Source: an uncultured Eubacteriales bacterium
GTDB taxonomy: Bacteria > Bacillota > Clostridia > UMGS1840
Reading direction: 5' to 3'
DNA: 7,153 bases
NCBI GenBank assembly: GCA_900555525.1
Contig: USLP01000066.1
Location: 1 to 7,153, forward strand
The notes beneath the pieces were generated by a model. It did no database searches, was not told the DNA's origin, and was given only the letters and a program-made list of their open reading frames with translations. The position numbers and the translations under genes were made by a program. The first letter of the stretch is position 1, and the number at the start of each line of letters is the position of its first letter. Of this stretch, positions 1 to 4,366 are shown in pieces.

Positions 1-114
1 AAACGATATAGAGATAACCAAAAGCATCGGCAAAACGTATGTAATTGAGGTCAGTATAAAAAATATGTTAAGAATCAGCTGTCCCCAGGAAAATTTCTTT
101 TTATGTTTATTCAT
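1..114 (-). CDS. Carbohydrate ABC transporter permease, YtcP/AraQ (MalG-like) type, 5' end only
   Basis: This is the first 38 codons of a gene that runs off the left edge. The ATG at 112-114 is well placed, 6 bases after a perfect AGGAGG. The visible protein begins with a short basic tail (MNKHKKKFSWGQ) and enters a hydrophobic stretch (LILNIFFILTSITYVLPMLLVISISF). Basic cytoplasmic N-termini leading into a first transmembrane helix with a Y-hydrophobic-P-hydrophobic pattern are typical of the second permease of oligosaccharide importers (COG0395; YtcP, LplC, AraQ). Position supports this: it follows directly and co-directionally an LplB-type permease, as in lpl/yesPQ-like operons. The protein would pair with that permease to form the membrane channel. 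The diagnostic EAA loop is beyond the window, so the call rests on the N-terminus and context. Substrate is unknown. Confidence 0.8.
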   Translation of the reverse strand, partial: MNKHKKKFSWGQLILNIFFILTSITYVLPMLLVISISF

Positions 115-120
115 TGCGCG

Positions 121-127
121 CCTCCTA
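121..127 (-). promoter_or_regulatory. Shine-Dalgarno site of the second permease, overlapping the first permease's stop codon
   Basis: On the minus strand the sequence reads TAGGAGG followed by six bases and ATG. The TAG is the stop codon of the upstream permease, and its last two bases are part of the AGGAGG. This placement suggests translational coupling of the two permease subunits, in keeping with a 1:1 heterodimer, and fixes the start of the second permease at 114. Confidence 0.85.
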
Positions 128-1075
128 AAACAAGCTGTTTTCGGGACTTATTTTCTTTACTATAAGATTCGTCCCCACAACCATAACAAGCCCTATAACC
201 GACTGCATCAGACCGACAGCCGCCGAAACCTCCATATTTCCTCCCATAAGTCCGCGGAAGGTATATGTGTTTATGATATCGGTAGTCGGATAAAGCGTTC
301 CTACGTTTCGGGGTATCTGATAGAAAAGCCCGAAATCTCCCGAAAAAATACTTCCCATCGCCAAAATGGTAGTTATCGTCATTATCGGGATAAGGTGCGG
401 TATGGAAATGTTTACGGTCTGCTGCCATTTGTTTGCGCCCTCAAGTACCGCCGCCTCAAAAAGCGAATCGTCAATTGCCATAAGAGCCGCATAATAAATT
501 ATAGAGTTCATTCCCACGCTTTTCCACGTATTCACAAAAACGAGGATAAACGGCCACGCTTCGGGAATACTGTACCAATCCGTATTTCCCGAACCGCCGA
601 GCGCGGATAAAACATTGTTGAGCATACCCGAAACAGGGTTTAAAAATGCGTATACGATAAACGCAATAAGTACCATTGAAAGAAAGTTCGGCAGAATCAT
701 TATTGTATTGTAGGCTTTAAGCGCCGCTCGGTTTCTTAAATTAAAAAGCAGAATTGCGACAAAAACAGCGCATACAAGCGTAACAATCATAAACGTAAGG
801 CTGTAGCACACGGTGTTTCTCGTAACTCTCCATGCGTCCTGCGAACCGAAGAAAAATTCAAAGTTTGAAAGCCCCGCCCACGGACTTCCCCATATTCCTT
901 TTTTCGGAATGAATTTTTTAAATGCTATAACAACGCCGAACATCGGCATATAACAAAAAATAAAAAGGGCCAAAATGCCCGGAACAGCCAAAAGCGTAAG
1001 TTCAAAATTATCTCTTACTGCGGCTAATTTCCTTGCTTTTTCAAGCTGTTTTGATGTTTGATGTACGTTATTCAA
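125..1075 (-). CDS. Carbohydrate ABC transporter permease, LplB family (COG4209)
   Basis: This is an integral membrane subunit of an oligosaccharide-type ABC importer, about 316 residues, normal for the family. About six hydrophobic segments are visible, near residues 26-50, 93-112, 122-146, 173-197, 229-247 and 284-306. The EAA loop that docks the ATPase is present: EAAVLEGANKWQQ from residue 207, with the conserved glycine at 213 and the following I-P at 225-226. The N-terminal pattern (ELTLLAVPGILALFIFCYMP, then GVVIAFKKF) and the C-terminal PENSLF ending match LplB/YtcO-type permeases. Start choice: the frame can be opened at a TTG at 1090, but that has no ribosome site upstream. The TTG at 1075 lies 7 bases after a run of six G and fits the promoter, so I prefer it. 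A second permease follows at once. The ATPase is not seen; this class often uses a shared MsmX-type ATPase encoded elsewhere. Substrate cannot be read from the sequence. Confidence 0.93.
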   Translation of the reverse strand: MNNVHQTSKQLEKARKLAAVRDNFELTLLAVPGILALFIFCYMPMFGVVIAFKKFIPKKGIWGSPWAGLSNFEFFFGSQDAWRVTRNTVCYSLTFMIVTLVCAVFVAILLFNLRNRAALKAYNTIMILPNFLSMVLIAFIVYAFLNPVSGMLNNVLSALGGSGNTDWYSIPEAWPFILVFVNTWKSVGMNSIIYYAALMAIDDSLFEAAVLEGANKWQQTVNISIPHLIPIMTITTILAMGSIFSGDFGLFYQIPRNVGTLYPTTDIINTYTFRGLMGGNMEVSAAVGLMQSVIGLVMVVGTNLIVKKISPENSLF

Positions 1076-1082
1076 AAAGTCG

Positions 1083-1088
1083 CCCCCC
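1083..1088 (-). promoter_or_regulatory. GGGGGG ribosome binding site that decides the TTG start of the LplB-type permease
   Basis: A run of six G on the minus strand lies 7 bases before a TTG at 1075. The alternative upstream TTG (1088-1090) has its last base inside the G-run and is preceded only by AT-rich sequence with no purine-rich site. This makes the downstream TTG the better start. A G-run is an imperfect match to AGGAGG, and together with TTG it suggests modest initiation. Confidence 0.6.
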
Positions 1089-1095
1089 AAAAATA

Positions 1096-1117
1096 TTTCT
1101 TATATATTTCTTATATA
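1096..1117 (-). repeat. Two tandem 11-bp repeats (TATATAAGAAA) at the transporter transcription start
   Basis: On the minus strand TATATAAGAAA occurs twice with no gap, at 1117-1107 and 1106-1096. The repeats start two bases after the TATAAT box and cover the expected transcription start and early leader, ending just before the G-run ribosome site. They could be a binding site for a regulator, an AT-rich initial transcribed region, or simple low-complexity sequence. The repeat itself is certain; any role is inference. Confidence 0.6.
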
Positions 1118-1118
1118 T

Positions 1119-1147
1119 ATTATAAAATATTTCCGAGGGGTTTTCAA
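1119..1147 (-). promoter_or_regulatory. Sigma-A-type promoter of the permease operon
   Basis: Reading the minus strand, TTGAAA (1147-1142, 5 of 6 matches to the -35 consensus) is followed by exactly 17 bases and then TATAAT (1124-1119, a perfect -10). The transcription start would be near 1111-1112, giving a leader of about 23 bases before the G-run ribosome site at 1083-1088. It lies in the gap between the kinase stop (1179) and the permease, so the transporter can be transcribed independently of the two-component genes. I see no CcpA-type operator. The bases just upstream (1148-1178) hold a weak ACAAA pair spaced 12 bases apart (1171-1167 and 1159-1155), which is not enough to call a regulator site. 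Confidence 0.82.
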
Positions 1148-1178
1148 CTCATATTTTGTTACTTCATTTGTCTATCTG

Positions 1179-2933
1179 TTACCGATTGGGAAAAGTGAGG
1201 ATTATAACGGTTCCCTTACCCTCTTTTGAGGTTATATTTATACCGTAATTTTCGCCGTAAATCAGCTTTATGCGCCGATTTACGTTATACAGTCCTATAT
1301 GTGCAGACTTCAGCTCCGACGGGCTTTTTAGGCTTTCATTGAGTTCCTTAAGCTTGCCCTCCTCAATACCGCAACCGTTATCCGAAATGACAAAATATAG
1401 CGTTTCGTTCTTTATAAATCCGCTTATTTTCACGCTTACTATTTTATTTTCCGTACTCTTTTTAAAGCCGTGGTAAACGGAATTTTCTATTATCGGCTGA
1501 AATGTCATGACGGGTATTTTGCAGCCGTTTATTTCGGGCGGAATTTCATATGAAATTTCAAAACGTCCGCTGTAGCGTTCTTTTAAAATCTCCGTATAGC
1601 TTCCCAGGTTTTTTATCTCCTTTTCCACGGGGACTGTATTTGTTTCGGTTGCAAATGTATATCTCAAAACTGCGCTTAAGCTGCTTATCATATTGTTTCC
1701 GCTGTAGTCAAAGCCGTATTTGTCGGAAAGATGAAGATTTATAAGATTAAGCGTATTGAAAAGGAAATGCGGGTTTATCTGCATTTTAAGGGCTGTTATC
1801 TCCGTTTCCTTAAGAGCCTTAATCTGCGTATCGAGTTCATTTTTGAGTTTTCCGCTCTGCTCCAGCATATTTCGGATTTTTTCCGCTATATACTTAACTT
1901 CTTCGCCGTCCAGATTTGAAAGTTCGGGAGTTTCCTCCGTATTATCAACAAAATTGACGAGCGCTCTTACGGGCTTATAAATGCTCAAGCTAAAGAAAAA
2001 CGTTACCAAAACAGACGAAATAATCGCAAAAATTAATATGAGCTGAAACATATACTTTTGAAGGCTCATCTTATCATTATAATCCTTAAGCTCGGTTATA
2101 CACCAATAATCCCAGTCAAACTGTCCGCTCTTAAATGACGCAAACGAATAATATTTATCGGAAAATTTAAAAATAAGAGGGTTTTCGTTTTCTTCGGCTA
2201 TTTGTTTTAAAATCTCACGCTCGGAAACGTCCGCCATATACTCCGAAATGTTTTTCTCATATATTATTTTATTATCCGAAATTATGTATGCCTGCTGATT
2301 TGACACAATTCCTCTGTTTATGACAGACGAAAGATCCCGCACATTCAGCGTTACGGCAACGGCGGAATCACAGCCTGCGTAATTCAGCTTATAAATATAG
2401 GTTATAAGATACGGATATCCGCTCGAAGCCTTGCCGAAAACAATTTTTGATTTTTCTTTTCCCATGGTTTTATAATCATTGAGCCAGCTCGGTCTTACGC
2501 CGGAAGAATATCCAAAGGTTGAATAAAACCAGTCCGACTGCTCAAAATATATATCTATCGAATGAACGTATGAATAAAGAATCGGATATGCGTCTATTTT
2601 TTCCTTTATCGCAATTCCGATTTTATCATAAAAAAGCTCCTGCGCATTGTCGGACGTCATGATTATTTTGTAATTGTCGCCTGCGGCAAGCTGGGGCGCA
2701 ACGGAGAAAAGCTCCGATAAGCCCGTATCTGTTACAACGCTTATTTTCTGCACGTCATTTTTTGCGGTTTGAAGATATTCGCCGTTAATTTTTGATTTTG
2801 TAACGGAAAATGTGTAAACCGAAAAGCCGAAAATGACAACAAAAACGAAAGCGAGCAGGCGAAAGAAATTTTTCGTAAGCATACTCCTGTTTTTTACGGA
2901 ATTTTTGATTTTATGGAAAAAATTATTCTTCAT
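1179..2933 (-). CDS. YesM-type membrane sensor histidine kinase (COG2972)
   Basis: This is the sensor of a two-component system, 584 residues, close to the usual size of the family. A short basic N-terminus leads into a first membrane helix (about 22-44), then a large extracytoplasmic region (about 45-293) that probably folds as a Cache-like sensor; its ligand cannot be read. A second helix (about 295-319) is followed by a HAMP-like linker, partly helical, to about 375. The His_kinase region carries the family signature LKMQINPHFLFNTLN with the phospho-acceptor His389. The ATP-binding domain shows the N-box (FQPIIENSVYHG, Asn484), the G1 box (SDNGCGI, 517-523), the G2 region (HIGLYNVNRRI, 545-555) and the closing GKGT at 572-575. 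All catalytic elements are intact. The ATG at 2933 lies inside the last codons of the response regulator gene (11-bp overlap) and has GAGGAA 7 bases upstream. The regulator next door is its evident partner. In characterised relatives such systems control sugar uptake or polysaccharide use; the same role here is inferred. Confidence 0.95.
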   Translation of the reverse strand: MKNNFFHKIKNSVKNRSMLTKNFFRLLAFVFVVIFGFSVYTFSVTKSKINGEYLQTAKNDVQKISVVTDTGLSELFSVAPQLAAGDNYKIIMTSDNAQELFYDKIGIAIKEKIDAYPILYSYVHSIDIYFEQSDWFYSTFGYSSGVRPSWLNDYKTMGKEKSKIVFGKASSGYPYLITYIYKLNYAGCDSAVAVTLNVRDLSSVINRGIVSNQQAYIISDNKIIYEKNISEYMADVSEREILKQIAEENENPLIFKFSDKYYSFASFKSGQFDWDYWCITELKDYNDKMSLQKYMFQLILIFAIISSVLVTFFFSLSIYKPVRALVNFVDNTEETPELSNLDGEEVKYIAEKIRNMLEQSGKLKNELDTQIKALKETEITALKMQINPHFLFNTLNLINLHLSDKYGFDYSGNNMISSLSAVLRYTFATETNTVPVEKEIKNLGSYTEILKERYSGRFEISYEIPPEINGCKIPVMTFQPIIENSVYHGFKKSTENKIVSVKISGFIKNETLYFVISDNGCGIEEGKLKELNESLKSPSELKSAHIGLYNVNRRIKLIYGENYGINITSKEGKGTVIILTFPNR

Positions 2934-4293
2934 TTACGCTTTCCTCAATCTGCAAAACATATTTTCTGTAATCGGACGGGGTATAGCCTGTATATTTCTT
3001 AAAATTTTTTATGAAATATTTCGGGTATTGATAGCCTACTTTTCTGCTTATATCGCCTATTTTAATCTGTGTTAGAAGCAAATCCTTTGCCTTTTCCATT
3101 CTTATTTTAACAAGATAATCATAGAAGCTTATGCCCATTTTTCGGCTGAAATATCGGCTGAAATACGAAGAATTCATAAATACGGCATCGGCAACATCAT
3201 CTCTTGTTATATCCTTCATATAATTTTTCTTTATATACTGCTTTGCGGATATTATAGTTCTGTCATCGCTTTCTTTTTCCGACAAATCTTTTAAATTAAG
3301 CTTTTCCGCTTCGTTATATGACAAAACTTTTTTAAGCTGTTCTATAAATTTTTCACGGCTGTCTTCGGGACATTCCTTCATAATCTCGGAAAGCAGCATT
3401 TCCGCTTTTTCATTGTTGCCCATAACAACCTGAGAAGCATAAAAAGCAAGCTTTTCTCCCGACGAAACATTCTTCGAATACCCCTGCGCCATATCCCAAA
3501 GCGTTTTGAATACAAAAAGAATTTCAATATGCGTATCCATTTCCAGCTTGTTTTTTATTTCCTTTTCCAAAAGGGCGGTATCGATTTTATTCTTTTCGCC
3601 GACCGCAACAAATTTGAGAGTGTTTTTCATCATACCCATATAATACAAATATGTATCGGGCGTATATTTTTCGATAATGTTCATTACGGCTGTCGGAACA
3701 GTGCTTTTAGGATACTTCCAGCTTGCGTTCGTTGTTTTCTCGGACACCTTAACCGTTATAACGGCTCCGCCCGATTTATCCTTTGTAAACGGAAAATTCA
3801 TCAGGTCAAACCTTACGGAGTAATCGTTAAAATCCCTTTCCGTTCCCATGGCAATATCGTTTATAAACGCCTCCTGCGCCTCCGTCAGCGTTTCATTTTC
3901 GTCTATACGCTTTTCTGCCGTAATTCTTTTTGAAACCTTTTTTAAGCACTCAAAAAGCTCTTTTAAAACAATAGGCTTTAAAAGATAATCGCATACACCG
4001 AAGGAAAGGGCTCTTTTTGCAAAGTTGAAATCATCAAACCCGCTGAAAACAACGGTTTTTACGGACGGATAATTCTCGCTTAAAATTTCCAAAAAAGTAA
4101 GACCGTCCATTTCAGGCATTTTTATATCGGTAAGCACAATATCCACGGTATTGTGTTTTATATATTCAAGCGCTTCGGGTGCGCTTTCAAAAATACCGAC
4201 CGTTTTTAAATTAAGATTTGATTTTTCCAGACACCTTACAACAAGCTCCGCAGCATTTCTTTCATCATCCACCACTATAAGCTTAAGCATCAT
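2923..4293 (-). CDS. YesN-type response regulator: receiver domain plus AraC-family DNA-binding domain (COG4753)
   Basis: This is a transcription factor activated by phosphorylation from the adjacent YesM-type kinase, 456 residues. The N-terminal receiver (about 3-122) has the acidic pocket (VVDDE, Asp9/Asp10/Glu11), the phospho-acceptor Asp56 in VLTDIKMPEMDG, Ser84 in VVFSGFDDF and Lys106 in YLLKPI, so all switch residues are present. A middle region (about 125-340) has no motif I can name, as is usual in this family. The C-terminus (about 345-447) is a double helix-turn-helix of the AraC/XylS type: DDVADAVFMNSSYFSRYFSRKMGISFYDYL, then IGDISRKVGYQYPKYFIKNFKKYTGYTPSDYRK with the typical GY..P.YF...FKK..G.TP..YR signature. 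There are two ATG codons in a row (4293 and 4290); I chose the first, which lies 10 bases after GGAGGTG. The gene follows a terminator closely, and its stop lies within the kinase gene. The likely target is the permease promoter downstream, by inference from position only. Confidence 0.96.
   Translation of the reverse strand: MMLKLIVVDDERNAAELVVRCLEKSNLNLKTVGIFESAPEALEYIKHNTVDIVLTDIKMPEMDGLTFLEILSENYPSVKTVVFSGFDDFNFAKRALSFGVCDYLLKPIVLKELFECLKKVSKRITAEKRIDENETLTEAQEAFINDIAMGTERDFNDYSVRFDLMNFPFTKDKSGGAVITVKVSEKTTNASWKYPKSTVPTAVMNIIEKYTPDTYLYYMGMMKNTLKFVAVGEKNKIDTALLEKEIKNKLEMDTHIEILFVFKTLWDMAQGYSKNVSSGEKLAFYASQVVMGNNEKAEMLLSEIMKECPEDSREKFIEQLKKVLSYNEAEKLNLKDLSEKESDDRTIISAKQYIKKNYMKDITRDDVADAVFMNSSYFSRYFSRKMGISFYDYLVKIRMEKAKDLLLTQIKIGDISRKVGYQYPKYFIKNFKKYTGYTPSDYRKYVLQIEESVNEE
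2941..2946 (-). promoter_or_regulatory. Ribosome binding site of the histidine kinase, inside the regulator gene
   Basis: GAGGAA on the minus strand stands 7 bases before the kinase ATG and is read as part of the final codons of the response regulator. With the 11-bp overlap of the two genes this indicates translational coupling, and it supports the start at 2933. Confidence 0.7.
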
Positions 4294-4303
4294 TTTTCAA
4301 GTA

Positions 4304-4310
4304 CACCTCC
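4304..4310 (-). promoter_or_regulatory. Ribosome binding site of the response regulator
   Basis: GGAGGTG on the minus strand, 10 bases before the first of two consecutive ATG codons. It is a strong match to the 16S anti-Shine-Dalgarno, though the spacing is on the long side. No other start in frame lies closer. Confidence 0.75.
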
Positions 4311-4326
4311 GCGTCATATCAAGCAC

Positions 4327-4357
4327 AAAAACCGATAGCCGTTTTCTATCGGTTTTT
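4327..4357 (-). terminator. Rho-independent terminator after the SLH protein gene (stem also works on the plus strand)
   Basis: A perfect 12-bp inverted repeat (4327-4338 pairs with 4346-4357) with a 7-base loop. On the minus strand the RNA reads AAAAACCGATAG, loop, CTATCGGUUUUU: a core stem of 7 pairs plus A/U pairs ending in a U-tract. It starts 9 bases after the stop codon of the SLH gene, the expected place for that gene's terminator. Because the arms are flanked by A and U runs, the hairpin is symmetric and could also stop plus-strand transcripts, but no plus-strand gene is seen leading into it. Confidence 0.9.
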
Positions 4358-4366
4358 GGTATTTTG

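Noticed and set aside
111..428. 105-codon minus-strand open frame inside the first permease
   Set aside because: It is in another frame of the permease coding region. The product is compositionally odd and matches no family, while the permease frame carries the EAA loop and helices across the same bases.
65..610. 181-codon plus-strand open frame
   Set aside because: It lies antisense to the well-supported LplB-type permease and the start of the second permease. Its product is rich in Arg, His and Tyr with no recognisable motif and has no ribosome site, as expected for a complement-strand shadow.
3529..3933. 134-codon plus-strand open frame
   Set aside because: It is antisense to the middle region of the response regulator, with no ribosome site or motif, and the regulator reading is clear on both sides.
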